DNA of 64,000 bases from Micromonospora sp. WMMD812 (GCF_027497215.1 NZ_CP114904.1:3804001-3868000); one strand, 5' to 3'; shown: positions 8,238 to 18,846, counted from the first letter of the stretch. Translations and numbers: made by a program. The notes: generated by a model not told the origin, from the sequence alone.

Positions 8238-9689
8238 TCAAGCGACCGGGACCGCGAGCGGTTCCGGCGCCGGTCGGTTGGCGCGCAGCGACCGGCCGAG
8301 GCGGACGGCGAGCAGCGCGGCGACCGCGATGAACCCCGGCAGCAGCAGGAACGCCAGGTGCGGGCCGACCCCGTCGGCCACCCGGCCGAGCACGACCGGC
8401 GCGATCCCGAAACCGATCCCCATCGAGTACGACGCCCAGCCGGCCGCCCGATCGGCGGCCCGACCGGCGACGGCGAGCGCGATCGAGATGGCCAGCGGGT
8501 AGTGGAGCGCGTTCCCCAGGCCCAGCACGACCAGCCCGGTGACGGCGAGCCAGCCGACCGACGCGGACCAGAACAGGGCGAACCCGGCCAGCGACACGCC
8601 CAGCGCGCCGAGCAGCAGCGGGATCGGCGGCAGCCGCAGCGCGATCCGGCCGCCGGCCAGCCGGCCGAGGAACATCCCGCAGACGATCGCGGCGACGGCC
8701 GCGCTCGCGGTGCCGGCGCTCAACCCCGCATGCGAGCGGAGCACGTCGGCGGTCCAGAGCGACAGGCAGACCTCGATCGAGCCGGTCACCGCCATCAGGG
8801 TCCAGGCGATCCAGTACGCCCGTGGCAACCGCCCCACCGCCCGCGAGTCGCCCCGGCGGCCGGCGACGCCGCCGGCGCCGGCCGAGGAGCGCGTGCCCCC
8901 GGCGAGATCGGCAGTGGCGGAGGCCCCCGCCGATGCAGGTCCGGCGTTCGCCGAGGCCAGACCATCGCCGCTCAGTGCCGCCACCACGGCCCGATCGGCG
9001 GCGCCGCCGGTCGCACTCGCCGTGGCCACGCCGTCGCCGCGCACGGCGGTCGCCGCGACTTGATCGGCGGCAACCGGGGCGGACACTCCGGCGGGGTCGG
9101 CGGCAGCCGCGGGAGCGGGGGCGCCCTTCGGCGGGCGTACCCGCAAGGTCAGCGCGGCGAGCGCGACGAGCGTGATCAGCCCGACCTCGACGGCCATCAC
9201 CGGCCGCCAGCCGAGCCCCGCGTCGACGGAGGCGCCGATCACCAGCGGGGCGAGGATGCCCATGCCGGCGCAGGCGGCGTTGGCCTCGGTCAACGCGGCG
9301 GGCGCGGCGGCGCCGTGTCGCGTGGTGAGCACGACGGAGACGCCGCTGATCACCATCATGCCGAAGGTGGCGATCACGGCGACCGCGGCGAGGGTCGCGG
9401 GCAGCGGGCGGAGGACGCCGAACGCGGCGACGCCGGCGGCCACCCCGGCCAGGCCGGCCCAGATGGCCGGGTTGCGGCCGATCCGTCCGGCGACCGGAGC
9501 GAAGAGAGCCCCGCCGACCAGCGAGCCGACCGCGATGGCGGTGCTGTGCAGACCGGCGACGGCGGCCGAGGTGCCCTGCTCGTCCCGCAGCAGCGGCACG
9601 ACCGGCCCGAAGCCGTAGAGGAAGAAGCCCCACAGGCCCAGCTGGGCGTACGCGAGCCGGGTGATCCTGTCATGGGTGAGGCGGGGCAC
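8238..9689 (-). CDS. MFS transporter with Ala-rich central loop
   Basis: The product is 483 residues. It has twelve predicted membrane segments in two halves. A typical loop 2-3 motif follows segment 2 (GRIGRNP). Residues of about 195-300 form an unusually long Ala/Gly/Asp-rich cytoplasmic loop between the halves, with little sequence complexity. MFS proteins of this kind usually export small molecules using the proton gradient. The substrate is unknown. It converges on the maf/methyltransferase pair, and the DrrAB-like genes are encoded behind it on the same strand. The ATG at 9689 gives a natural N-terminus ahead of helix 1. Confidence 0.88.
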   Translation of the reverse strand: MPRLTHDRITRLAYAQLGLWGFFLYGFGPVVPLLRDEQGTSAAVAGLHSTAIAVGSLVGGALFAPVAGRIGRNPAIWAGLAGVAAGVAAFGVLRPLPATLAAVAVIATFGMMVISGVSVVLTTRHGAAAPAALTEANAACAGMGILAPLVIGASVDAGLGWRPVMAVEVGLITLVALAALTLRVRPPKGAPAPAAAADPAGVSAPVAADQVAATAVRGDGVATASATGGAADRAVVAALSGDGLASANAGPASAGASATADLAGGTRSSAGAGGVAGRRGDSRAVGRLPRAYWIAWTLMAVTGSIEVCLSLWTADVLRSHAGLSAGTASAAVAAIVCGMFLGRLAGGRIALRLPPIPLLLGALGVSLAGFALFWSASVGWLAVTGLVVLGLGNALHYPLAISIALAVAGRAADRAAGWASYSMGIGFGIAPVVLGRVADGVGPHLAFLLLPGFIAVAALLAVRLGRSLRANRPAPEPLAVPVA

Positions 9690-9749
9690 GGACCTTACGC
9701 TACAAGCGCCGGCCCGGTGCCCCGCCCCGAGTGAGAGGCAGCTCTCCCG

Positions 9750-10505
9750 TCAGCGGACGCTGCGGGCGAACTGGCGCGCCGCCCAGACGACGCCGAGGAC
9801 CGCGAGCACCGCGGTGATGGTCAGCCCCTGCCACACCTTGTCGTTGCCCAGGTCGCCGGCGAAGAGCGCGCGGGTGCCGTCGACGGCCCAGGAGAACGGG
9901 TTCCAGTCGGCGATGCCCTGCAGCCATCCGGGCGCGAAGGTGAGCGGCAGCAGGATGCCGGAGAGCAGCAGCACCGGCTGGGCGACGGTGTTCATCAGCG
10001 GGGCGAGCGCGTCCTCGCTCTTGACCTTCAGCGCGACGCCGTACGAGACGGCCGAGGTCATCAGCGCGATCAGGGCGAGCATGAGGTACGCCAGCAGCAG
10101 GTCGCCGAGGAACACCCGCAGGTCGAACAGCAGCGCCAGCAGGGTGATGATGACGGCCTGCACGATCAGCGAGACGACGTCCCGCAGCGAACGGCCGAGC
10201 AGCAGGGCGAGGCGGCTGACCGGGGTGACCCGGGACCGCTCGATGACGCCGGCGCGCAGCTCGGCGATCAGGCCGAAGCCCTGGAACAGGCCGCCGAAGA
10301 TGGCCAGCAGCACCAGCAGGCCGGGTACGAAGATCTTGTACGCCTCTGCCTGGGTCGGCGCGTTCAGCGCCGGCTTGAGCAGCGGGGCGAAGAGCAGCAG
10401 GTACATCACCGGCTGGAAGACGCCGACGAAGACCCAGACCGGGTTGCGGAGCAGCAGTTGGATCTGGCGCTGGAAGATGAGCCAGGTGTCGCGGGCGAGC
10501 TTCAT
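9750..10505 (-). CDS. ABC-2 type exporter permease (DrrB-like)
   Basis: The product is 251 residues. It has six predicted membrane segments and an ABC-2 permease signature region near the C-terminus (PLTFAPGWLQ, about 186-195, followed by NPFSWAVDGTRAL). Members pair with a DrrA-type ATPase to export daunorubicin-like drugs or other hydrophobic molecules. The start lies 15 bp after the ATPase stop, so the two genes form one unit. The specific substrate cannot be inferred from sequence. Confidence 0.9.
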   Translation of the reverse strand: MKLARDTWLIFQRQIQLLLRNPVWVFVGVFQPVMYLLLFAPLLKPALNAPTQAEAYKIFVPGLLVLLAIFGGLFQGFGLIAELRAGVIERSRVTPVSRLALLLGRSLRDVVSLIVQAVIITLLALLFDLRVFLGDLLLAYLMLALIALMTSAVSYGVALKVKSEDALAPLMNTVAQPVLLLSGILLPLTFAPGWLQGIADWNPFSWAVDGTRALFAGDLGNDKVWQGLTITAVLAVLGVVWAARQFARSVR

Positions 10506-10520
10506 GGTGGTCTCCTGGGG

Positions 10521-11480
10521 TCAGGACTCGCGCAGCGAGCGGCCGGTCTTGGTGAGGAACACGTCGTCGAGGCTGGGTCGGTGCAGCTCGATCGAGTGCA
10601 GCGCGAGGCCGGCCTGGTCGAGCCGGCGGAGGATCTGCGGGATCGCGGTCGCGCCCTCGTCGACGTAGAGCCGCAGCCCGCCCTCGTCGGCGGTCTCCAG
10701 CTTGTTGACGTACGGCTCGCCGTCGAGCGCCTGCGCGGCCTGCGGGGTGGCGGCCAGGTCGAGGCCGACCTGCACCACGTCGCCGGAGATCTCCCGCTTC
10801 AGCTCGGCCGGGGTGCCCTCGGCGACCACCTCGCCGTGATCCATGATCGCGATCCGGTCGCAGAGCGCGTCGGCCTCGTCGAGGTAGTGCGTGGTGATGA
10901 AGACGGTCATCCCCTCGGAGCGCAGCCGACGGATCTCGTCCCACATGTGCGCGCGGCTCTGCGGGTCGAGGCCGGTGGTGGGCTCGTCCAGAAAGACGAT
11001 CTTCGGCTCGTGGATGATGCCGAGCGCGATCTCGACCCGGCGGCGCTGGCCGCCGGAGTAGGTCTTGGACTTGCGGTCGGCGAACTCGCTGAGCTGGAAG
11101 GCCTCCAGCGCGTGGGTGGCCCGCCGGTGCGCCTCGGCCTTGCTGATGCCGTAGAGCCGGGCCTGGAGCACCAGTTCCTCGCGGGCGGTGGACTCGTCCC
11201 AGGTGCTGCCGCCCTGGGCCACGTAGCCGATCCGGCGACGCACCTCTGCCGGGTCCTTCCGCAGGTCGGCGCCGGCGATGGTGGCCTCGCCGCCGTCCGG
11301 CTCGATGAGCGTGGCGAGCATCCGCAGGGTGGTGGTCTTGCCGGCGCCGTTCGGGCCGAGGAAACCGAAGATCTCCCCCTCGGCGACCTCCAGGTTCACC
11401 CCCCGTACGGCGTCGACGGTCTTCGTCTCCCGCCCCGCGCGGGAGCGGAACGATTTCCGCAGCCCTCTGGTCTCGATCAT
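10521..11480 (-). CDS. ABC exporter ATPase (DrrA-like)
   Basis: The product is 319 residues. A single nucleotide-binding domain has Walker A GPNGAGKTT, signature YSGGQRRR, Walker B VFLDEPTTGLD and H-loop FITTHY, all in the first 220 residues. The C-terminal ~100 residues match the extension of DAN-resistance ATPases. It powers the permease encoded just downstream. The ATG at 11480 was chosen because the family begins with a short strand before the first conserved block. Longer upstream frames would add a Pro/Arg-rich stretch without family features. A PadR-type regulator gene precedes it and probably controls it. Confidence 0.92.
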   Translation of the reverse strand: MIETRGLRKSFRSRAGRETKTVDAVRGVNLEVAEGEIFGFLGPNGAGKTTTLRMLATLIEPDGGEATIAGADLRKDPAEVRRRIGYVAQGGSTWDESTAREELVLQARLYGISKAEAHRRATHALEAFQLSEFADRKSKTYSGGQRRRVEIALGIIHEPKIVFLDEPTTGLDPQSRAHMWDEIRRLRSEGMTVFITTHYLDEADALCDRIAIMDHGEVVAEGTPAELKREISGDVVQVGLDLAATPQAAQALDGEPYVNKLETADEGGLRLYVDEGATAIPQILRRLDQAGLALHSIELHRPSLDDVFLTKTGRSLRES

Positions 11481-11570
11481 CTCTGCTCCTGGTCGTCCGG
11501 GCCGGGCCGTGCCGGCCGCCGCCTGCCCCGGGGACGCCACACGGCGCACTCCCCCCGTTGTGCCGGGAGC

Positions 11571-11606
11571 AGGCTAACGCGATATAACTTCTGTGGTCAA
11601 CGTTGA
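11571..11606 (-). promoter_or_regulatory. Promoter and palindromic operator of the DrrAB-like operon
   Basis: Read on the minus strand, TTGACC (11595-11600) and TAGCCT (11571-11576) are separated by 18 bp and fit a sigma-70-type promoter. A perfect 10-bp palindrome, TCAACGTTGA (11597-11606), overlaps the -35 box and the end of the PadR gene. A repressor bound there would block the promoter, and the neighbouring PadR protein is the likely candidate. Confidence 0.5.
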
Positions 11607-12233
11607 TTATTCCGCGTCGGCCGGTCGCTCCGGCAGCCGCTCCTGCCACCCCGACCAACCCTCCGCGCGGTCCAGCCCAGCAGGCAGGTACGACACTCCG
11701 GACTCGATCCGCTCGGCGATCCGCGCGCACCAGGCGATCTCCGCCTCGGCGCGGGCCGACCACAGCTCGAACATCCAGGCCACGTGCACCGGCTTGGTGT
11801 CGCGCACCCAGTCCGACTCCAGCGAGGCCCGCAGCCACTCGACCCCGGCGCCGAGCTGGGTGGCCCGGTTGCGCAGGGCGGCGGCCGCCTCCTCGCGCGG
11901 CATCGCCGGCAGGAAGGAGAAGGCGGCCACGAACGGGTCCGGCACCTCCTGCACCTTCCACCAGAAGCCGCGCAGCAGCGTCTCGAACTCGTCGTCGCCC
12001 TTCGGCGTGACCTCGTACGTGGTCCGGGCCGGCCGGCCGCCGACCTGCTCGGTGGCGACCGCCCGCAGCAGCCCCTCCTCGGTCAGCTTGCGCAGCGCGT
12101 GGTAGATCGAGCCGGGCTGCACGTTGGCCCACTTGTCGGCGTTCCAGCTCAGCAGCTCACGTCGTACGTCGTAGCCGTGCACCGGCTGCATCCACTTGAC
12201 CAGTCCGAGAATCATCATGCGAGTGGCAGACAC
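11607..12233 (-). CDS. PadR-family transcriptional regulator
   Basis: The product is 208 residues. The N-terminal winged helix (residues 1-85) has PadR hallmarks: an early ILGLVKW helix, GYDVRRELLSW, the QPGSIYHALRKLTEEGLL recognition helix and wing, then TTYEVTPKG. The C-terminal ~110 residues are a helical dimerisation domain of the Vir type, making this the long PadR subfamily. The GTG at 12233 is used because the conserved helix begins within ten residues. It lies directly upstream of, and in line with, a DrrAB-like exporter, the usual arrangement for PadR repressors of drug efflux. Confidence 0.9.
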   Translation of the reverse strand: MSATRMMILGLVKWMQPVHGYDVRRELLSWNADKWANVQPGSIYHALRKLTEEGLLRAVATEQVGGRPARTTYEVTPKGDDEFETLLRGFWWKVQEVPDPFVAAFSFLPAMPREEAAAALRNRATQLGAGVEWLRASLESDWVRDTKPVHVAWMFELWSARAEAEIAWCARIAERIESGVSYLPAGLDRAEGWSGWQERLPERPADAE

Positions 12234-12365
12234 CGGACAAGCGTAATAAGCAAGTTTGACTATGGCCGGATGTGACAGTGCGGCATCCCACACTGAGCGA
12301 TCGTTAGGGCCCGCAGGGTGGCCGATACACTCCCGGTCAACGACCTCCCGGGAGGAGCCCCCACG

Positions 12366-14117
12366 GTGCGCAAGGTACTCATCGCCAACCGCGGCGAGAT
12401 CGCCGTCCGCGTCATCCGCGCCTGCCGCGACGCCGGGCTGGGCAGCGTCGCGGTCTACGCGGACTCGGACCGGAAGGCCCTGCACGCCACCCTCGCCGAC
12501 GAGGCGTACGCCCTGGGCGGCGACACCGCGGCGGACAGCTACCTGCGCATCGACAAGCTGATCGACATCGCCGCGAAGGCCGACGCCGACGCGGTGCACC
12601 CCGGCTACGGCTTCCTCTCCGAGAACGCCGACTTCGCCCAGGCCGTCATCGACGCCGGGCTGACCTGGATCGGCCCCACCCCGCAGGCGATCCGCGACCT
12701 CGGCGACAAGGTCACCGCCCGGCACATCGCGCAGCGGGCCGGCGCTCCCCTGGTGCCCGGCACCCCGGACCCGGTCGGCAGCGCCGACGAGGTGATGGCC
12801 TTCGCGGTCGACCACGGCCTCCCGGTCGCGATCAAGGCGGCCTTCGGTGGTGGCGGGCGCGGGCTCAAGGTGGCCCGCACGATGGAGGAGATCCCGCAGC
12901 TGTTCGAGTCGGCCACCCGGGAGGCGGTCGCCGCGTTCGGGCGCGGCGAGTGCTTCGTCGAGCGCTACCTGGACAAGCCCCGCCACGTCGAGGCGCAGGT
13001 GCTGGCGGACCAGCACGGCAACGTCATCGTGGTCGGCACCCGGGACTGCTCGCTCCAGCGGCGGCACCAGAAGCTGGTCGAGGAGGCCCCCGCGCCGTTC
13101 CTCACCGACGCCCAGCGGGCGCAGATCCACGACAGCGCGAAGGCGATCTGCCGCGAGGCCGGCTATCACGGCGCCGGCACGGTCGAGTACCTGGTCGGCG
13201 TCGACGGCACCATCTCCTTCCTGGAGGTCAACACCCGGCTTCAGGTCGAGCACCCGGTGACCGAGGAGACCGCCGGCATCGACCTGGTCCGCGAGCAGTT
13301 CCGCATCGCCGACGGCGAGAAGCTCCGGATCACCGAGGACCCGACTCCGCGCGGGCACGCCATCGAGTTCCGGATCAACGGTGAGGACCCGGGCCGCAGC
13401 TTCCTCCCGGCGCCGGGCACGGTCACCGCGCTGCGGCTGCCCACCGGCCCCGGCGTACGGGTCGACACCGGCATCTCGGCCGGCGACGTCATCGGCGGGA
13501 ACTTCGACTCGCTGCTGGCCAAGGTGATCATCATCGGGGAGACCCGGACCGAGGCGCTGGAGCGGGCCCGCCGGGCGCTGGACGAGATGGTGGTCGACGG
13601 TATGGCCACCGCCCTGCCGTTCCACCGCCTGGTGGTGCGGGACCCGGCGTTCACCGCCGAGCCGTTCACCGTGCACACCCGGTGGATCGAGACCGAGTTC
13701 GACAACACGGTGCCGCCGTTCACCGCCGCCGCCGGTCCCGCCGGCGAACCGGCCGAGCGGGAGACCGTCGTGGTCGAGGTGGGCGGCAAGCGCCTGGAGG
13801 TCAGCCTCCCGGCCGGCCTCGGCGCGGGTACGGCCACCGCCACGCCGGCCGCGCGGAAGCCCGCCCGCCGAGGCGGTGGCGCGAAGGCCGGCGCCCAGGT
13901 CAGCGGTGACGCGCTCACCTCGCCGATGCAGGGCACGATCGTCAAGATCGCTGTCGCGGACGGGGACACCGTCGCCGAGGGGGATCTGGTCGTGGTGCTC
14001 GAGGCGATGAAGATGGAGCAGCCGCTGCACGCGCACAAGGCCGGCACGGTCAGCGGGCTGAGCGCCGAGGTCGGCGCGGTGATCACCGCGGGCGCGCCGA
14101 TCTGCACCATCTCCTGA
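12366..14117 (+). CDS. Acyl-CoA carboxylase alpha chain (biotin carboxylase plus biotin carrier)
   Basis: The product is 583 residues. The biotin carboxylase domain begins with [13 protein letters not shown] and includes the ATP-grasp Gly-rich loop (AFGGGGRG) and [16 protein letters not shown] Pro/Ala linker leads to the biotinyl domain, with the carrier lysine in EAMKMEQP (Lys at about 549). It carboxylates its own biotin with bicarbonate and ATP. A beta subunit, not in this window, then transfers CO2 to acetyl- or propionyl-CoA. The GTG at 12366 has GGAGGA about 10 bp upstream and matches the family start. An in-frame GTG at 12318 would add a 16-residue extension without ribosome-site support. 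Confidence 0.95.
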   Translation: MRKVLIANRGEIAVRVIRACRDAGLGSVAVYADSDRKALHATLADEAYALGGDTAADSYLRIDKLIDIAAKADADAVHPGYGFLSENADFAQAVIDAGLTWIGPTPQAIRDLGDKVTARHIAQRAGAPLVPGTPDPVGSADEVMAFAVDHGLPVAIKAAFGGGGRGLKVARTMEEIPQLFESATREAVAAFGRGECFVERYLDKPRHVEAQVLADQHGNVIVVGTRDCSLQRRHQKLVEEAPAPFLTDAQRAQIHDSAKAICREAGYHGAGTVEYLVGVDGTISFLEVNTRLQVEHPVTEETAGIDLVREQFRIADGEKLRITEDPTPRGHAIEFRINGEDPGRSFLPAPGTVTALRLPTGPGVRVDTGISAGDVIGGNFDSLLAKVIIIGETRTEALERARRALDEMVVDGMATALPFHRLVVRDPAFTAEPFTVHTRWIETEFDNTVPPFTAAAGPAGEPAERETVVVEVGGKRLEVSLPAGLGAGTATATPAARKPARRGGGAKAGAQVSGDALTSPMQGTIVKIAVADGDTVAEGDLVVVLEAMKMEQPLHAHKAGTVSGLSAEVGAVITAGAPICTIS

Positions 14118-14127
14118 CGGCCGGCGC

Positions 14128-15024
14128 TCAGCGGAGCAGCTCGGCGGCCACCGCGCGGACGGCCGCGGTCACGGCGGTCAGCACCTCGGACTCGAGCCGC
14201 CAGTGCTGCCAGTACAGCGGGATGTCCAGATGCCGCCCCGGGGCGATGTCGACGCAGTGCCCGGCCCTCAGGTCGTCCTCGGCGATCTGCTCGGGCACGA
14301 GGCCCCAGCCGAGGCCCAGGCGGACCGCGGCGCTGAAGGCCGGCACGGACGGCACGTAGTGCACCGGCGGGTCGAGCGCCCGCCCGGTCACCGAACGCAG
14401 GAAGCGGTGCTGCGACCGGTCCTTGCGGTCGAAGACGACCACCGGCGCGACGCCCAGCGCGGCTGTCGTGAGCCCATCGGCGAAGTGGGCCTCGACCAGC
14501 GCCGGCGCGGCGAGGGCCCGGTAGCGCATCGCGCCGAGCGGGCGCACCCGACAGCCCTGGACGGGCTCCCGCTGAGCGGTCACCGCCGCCGTCACCGAGC
14601 CCTCGCGGAGCAGGTCGGCGGTGTGGTCCTGGTCGTCCTGCCGGATGTCGAACGAGATCCCGAGCCGCTCGGGCACCCGGGCCAGAACGGCGGGGAACCA
14701 GGTGGCGAGCGAGTCGGCGTTCACCACCACGGCCAACCGGGTCCGGGTGGGCTCGGCGGTCACCGCGCCCCGGGCGTCCGCCAACGCCTCCCGCTCCAGC
14801 AGCACGAGCTGGCCGGCGAGGCGCAGCAACGGCGCGCCCGCCGTCGTGGCCACGCAGGGACGGGCTCGCCGGACGAGCACCTGGCCGACCGACTCCTCCA
14901 GGGCCTTGATCCGCTGGCTGACCGCCGAGGGCGTGATGTGCATCAGGCGGGCGGCCGCCTCGAAGCTGCCCTCCGAGACCACCGCGGCGAGGGTCCGCAG
15001 CTGGGTCGAGTCGAGGCCGTCCAT
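14128..15024 (-). CDS. lysG: LysR-family regulator of the LysG/ArgP type
   Basis: The product is 298 residues. An N-terminal helix-turn-helix (about 1-60, with SFEAAARLMHITPSAVSQR) is followed by a LysR effector domain. The first helix (STQLRTLAAVVSEGSFEAAA) is typical of ArgP/LysG regulators. These sense lysine or arginine and switch on the divergent exporter gene. The lysE gene starts 68 bp away in the opposite direction, the classic lysG-lysE layout, so the shared spacer should carry the operator. The ATG at 15024 is preferred over a GTG two codons upstream because homologues begin at this point. Confidence 0.88.
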   Translation of the reverse strand: MDGLDSTQLRTLAAVVSEGSFEAAARLMHITPSAVSQRIKALEESVGQVLVRRARPCVATTAGAPLLRLAGQLVLLEREALADARGAVTAEPTRTRLAVVVNADSLATWFPAVLARVPERLGISFDIRQDDQDHTADLLREGSVTAAVTAQREPVQGCRVRPLGAMRYRALAAPALVEAHFADGLTTAALGVAPVVVFDRKDRSQHRFLRSVTGRALDPPVHYVPSVPAFSAAVRLGLGWGLVPEQIAEDDLRAGHCVDIAPGRHLDIPLYWQHWRLESEVLTAVTAAVRAVAAELLR

Positions 15025-15092
15025 CAGCACAGCTTAATCAGCCTGAAAATCTTTAGTTCGACTCATGGGAGGCATCGGCCTACCGTCGGGAC

Positions 15093-15689
15093 GTGCTCAG
15101 CTCCGCCCTCGCCGGCTTCTCCGTCTCCATCGCCCTGATCGTCGCGATCGGCGCGCAGAACGCCTTCGTCCTGCGCCAGGGGCTGCGCCGCGAGCATGTG
15201 CTTCCGGTCGTACTCACCTGCGCCGCGTCCGACGCCGCGCTCATCACCGCCGGCATCGCCGGGGTCGGTTCGCTGGTGACCGGCCGCCCGGCGCTGTTGG
15301 CCACGGTCCGCTGGGCCGGCGCCGCCTTCCTGCTCTGTTACGCCGCCCTCGCCGCCCGCCGGGCCCTGCGACCCGGGGCGCTGGTGCCGACCGACCGGCC
15401 GCCCACCACCCTGCGCGCGACGGTCCTGGCCTGTCTCGCCTTCACGTACCTGAACCCGCACGTCTACCTCGACACCGTGCTGCTGCTCGGAGGCATCGCG
15501 CAGCAGCACCCGCACCGGTGGGCGTTCGGCATCGGCGCCGCCCTGGCCAGCGTCGCCTGGTTCGCCGCGCTCGGCGCCGGGGCGCACCGGCTCGCGCCGC
15601 TGCTCGCGCGTACCGCCGCCTGGCGATGGCTGGACGGCGCGATCGCCGTGCTGATGACCGGGCTCGCCGTGGCGCTGCTGGCGGGTTGA
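15093..15689 (+). CDS. lysE: LysE-family amino-acid exporter
   Basis: The product is 198 residues with about six hydrophobic segments. The first carries the LysE signature GAQNAFVLRQGL (about 20-31), and a later helix begins with YLNPHVYLDTVLL. LysE exports lysine and arginine across the membrane using the proton gradient and protects cells growing on peptides from basic amino-acid overload. The start is the GTG at 15093. It is divergent from a LysG-like activator, which fits the known regulatory pair. Confidence 0.92.
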   Translation: MLSSALAGFSVSIALIVAIGAQNAFVLRQGLRREHVLPVVLTCAASDAALITAGIAGVGSLVTGRPALLATVRWAGAAFLLCYAALAARRALRPGALVPTDRPPTTLRATVLACLAFTYLNPHVYLDTVLLLGGIAQQHPHRWAFGIGAALASVAWFAALGAGAHRLAPLLARTAAWRWLDGAIAVLMTGLAVALLAG

Positions 15690-17198
<1,509 letters not shown>

Positions 17199-17244
17199 CC
17201 GGGGCCGGGCCGGCTGGCCGCCGCTTCGCTAAACGGTGCGGTGG

Positions 17245-17808
17245 TTACTCGAGCAGGCGGCTGATGACCACTCTGGCCGCCTCCCGGGGATCGTCCCCGA
17301 CGCGGGGCGGTAGCGCGCCGGCGAGCCAGAGCGTGGCGAATCCGTGCACGATCGACCAGGCCGCGAGGGCGTCCCGTCCGGGGTCGGCCGGGCTGCCGTC
17401 GCGGTTGGCGAGGCCGACCACCCCGGCCCGCAGCACGTCGCCGGCGCGGTCCCGGGCCGCCTGCACCTCCGGCGCGTCCGGCCGGTAGAGCTCGGGCCGG
17501 AACATCACCTCGAAGTGCGCGCGGTGCCGGACGGCGAAGTCGACGTACGCCACGCCGGAGGCGAGCAGGTCGCCGTCCGCGCCGCGCAGCGTCTCGGCGA
17601 GCAGGTCGAAGCCCTGCGCCGCGAGGACGGTGAGCAGGCCGGCCTTGTCCCCGAAGTGGTGCGCGGGGGCGGCGTGCGAGACGCCTGCCCGCCGGGCGAG
17701 GTCCCGCAGGCTGACGGCGGCCGGCCCGGACTCGCCGATCACCTCCACGGCGGCGTCGAGCAGGGCACGGCGGAGGTCGCCGTGATGGTAGCCACGCGTT
17801 CCGGTCAT
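17245..17808 (-). CDS. TetR-family transcriptional repressor
   Basis: The product is 187 residues. The N-terminal HTH begins with YHHGDLRRALLDAA, and its recognition helix is SLRDLARRAGVSHAAPAHHF, the subtype with a WHG-like C-terminal TetR domain. It is divergent from the DoxX-like gene, and two dyad operators lie in the 82-bp gap. One of them sits at the repressor's own start. It probably represses itself and the neighbour, and is released by an unknown ligand. Confidence 0.92.
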   Translation of the reverse strand: MTGTRGYHHGDLRRALLDAAVEVIGESGPAAVSLRDLARRAGVSHAAPAHHFGDKAGLLTVLAAQGFDLLAETLRGADGDLLASGVAYVDFAVRHRAHFEVMFRPELYRPDAPEVQAARDRAGDVLRAGVVGLANRDGSPADPGRDALAAWSIVHGFATLWLAGALPPRVGDDPREAARVVISRLLE

Positions 17809-17819
17809 GGCCCGATCCT

Positions 17820-17838
17820 ATCTTGTCATTGACAAGAT
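17820..17838. promoter_or_regulatory. TetR operator 1
   Basis: A perfect dyad of two 9-bp arms around one central base, ATCTTGTCA-T-TGACAAGAT, lies 12 bp before the TetR start codon. Symmetry, position and a second related copy nearby make it the probable binding site of the divergent TetR protein. Confidence 0.8.
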
Positions 17839-17855
17839 GCCACCCGGTGGGCAAT

Positions 17856-17870
17856 CTTGTCAGCGACAAG
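17856..17870. promoter_or_regulatory. TetR operator 2
   Basis: CTTGTC-AGC-GACAAG, a perfect 6-bp dyad sharing the CTTGTC/GACAAG core of operator 1. It lies 21 bp before the DoxX-like start and its ribosome site. A repressor here would block the rightward promoter. Confidence 0.75.
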
Positions 17871-17890
17871 TCCGGCTCGAGGAGGAAACC

Positions 17891-18337
17891 GTGGCTCCCT
17901 TGATCGCACTGATCGTCGGCACCGCGCTCGCCCGGCTGGCCGGCATGGCCGGCGTCGACGCCCTCGACGGCTGGCTCCCCGCGCTGCGCGTCGGGCTGGC
18001 CCTGATGTTCGTGCTGACCGGCGTCGCGCATTTCACCGAACCCCGACGCCGCGGGCTGATCGCTATGGTGCCGCCCGGCCTGCCCCGGCCCGACCTGCTG
18101 GTCGCCGCCACCGGCGTGCTGGAGCTGGCCGGCGCGGCCGCGCTGCTCGTCCCGACGACCGCACGCTGGGCGGCGGCGGGGCTGGGCCTGCTGATGCTCG
18201 CCATGTTCCCGGCGAACGTCTCGGCGGCCCGACGCCGGCTCACCCTGGCCGGGCGCCCGGTGACCCCACTGTGGCCGCGTACGGCGCTGCAGATCGTCTT
18301 CGTCGCCGCAGCCGCCGCTATTTCGTTTGGCCCCTGA
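17891..18337 (+). CDS. DoxX-like membrane protein
   Basis: The product is 148 residues with four predicted membrane helices. The second and third helices carry DoxX-family features (GVAHFTEPRRRGLIAMVPP and an ATGVLELAGA segment). DoxX proteins are linked to redox and membrane stress, though the biochemical role of this branch is not established. The GTG at 17891 has GGAGG 5 bp upstream. A longer frame open to 17807 would run through both operators and is rejected. It is probably controlled by the divergent TetR. Confidence 0.85.
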   Translation: MAPLIALIVGTALARLAGMAGVDALDGWLPALRVGLALMFVLTGVAHFTEPRRRGLIAMVPPGLPRPDLLVAATGVLELAGAAALLVPTTARWAAAGLGLLMLAMFPANVSAARRRLTLAGRPVTPLWPRTALQIVFVAAAAAISFGP

Positions 18338-18345
18338 CTATCAGG

Positions 18346-18361
18346 GGGCTAACCTAAGCCC
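18346..18361. promoter_or_regulatory. Candidate MarR operator
   Basis: GGGCT-AACCTA-AGCCC, whose complement contains TTAGGTTA, a MarR-like core, lies directly before the MarR start at 18364. A second dyad, CCCCTGA-CTA-TCAGGGG (18331-18347), abuts it and spans the DoxX stop codon. One or both probably bind the MarR protein or end upstream transcription. Confidence 0.5.
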
Positions 18362-18363
18362 TC

Positions 18364-18846
18364 GTGAGCCTGTTCACCCTCGACGACGTGCCCATGGGCC
18401 GGCTGCTGGTGACCGCCGGTCACCTCGTCAGCCAACGGTGGAACCGCATCCTCGCGGAGAAGTTCAACCTCACCCAGGCCGGCATGGTCACCCTCATGAC
18501 CCTCGCCCACCACGGCACCCTGCCGCACCGCGAGGTGGCCCAACGCTGCTACGTCCGGCCGGCGACGCTGACCGGCATCGTCGACACCCTCGAACGCGAC
18601 GGGCTGGTCGAGCGACAGCGCGACGAGAACGACCGGCGTAGCGTCCGGCTCGCCATCACCCCGGCCGGCCGGGAGCGGCTGTCGGCGCTCAGCGCCCTGA
18701 TCCGTTCCGGCCGGCCACTCACCTCGGTCGACGCCGACCCCGCGAAGGCCGCCGTGATCCGGGAGTTCCTGCTGGAGGTCATCGGTAGTGGAGAGGACCC
18801 ACGCATGACCGAACCCCACCACGAGCCGGGAGACCCGGCATGCTGA
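18364..18846 (+). CDS. MarR-family transcriptional regulator
   Basis: The product is 160 residues. It has a winged-helix domain with VAQRCYVRPATLTGIVDTLE as recognition helix and the conserved D-R wing (DENDRRSVRLAITPAGRE). It is the first gene of a three-gene unit with two ABC exporter halves. Its stop overlaps the next start (ATG at 18840), so it is translationally coupled to them. This is the standard layout for a MarR repressor of its own drug-export operon. The start is the GTG at 18364, with the candidate operator just upstream. Confidence 0.92.
   Translation: MSLFTLDDVPMGRLLVTAGHLVSQRWNRILAEKFNLTQAGMVTLMTLAHHGTLPHREVAQRCYVRPATLTGIVDTLERDGLVERQRDENDRRSVRLAITPAGRERLSALSALIRSGRPLTSVDADPAKAAVIREFLLEVIGSGEDPRMTEPHHEPGDPAC

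Noticed and set aside
12318..12365. Upstream GTG as start of the acyl-CoA carboxylase alpha chain
   Set aside because: It adds 16 residues not in the family and lacks a ribosome site, while GGAGGA precedes the GTG at 12366.
17807..17890. N-terminal extension of the DoxX-like protein
   Set aside because: The extension would be encoded by the two TetR operators, and the GTG at 17891 has its own GGAGG.
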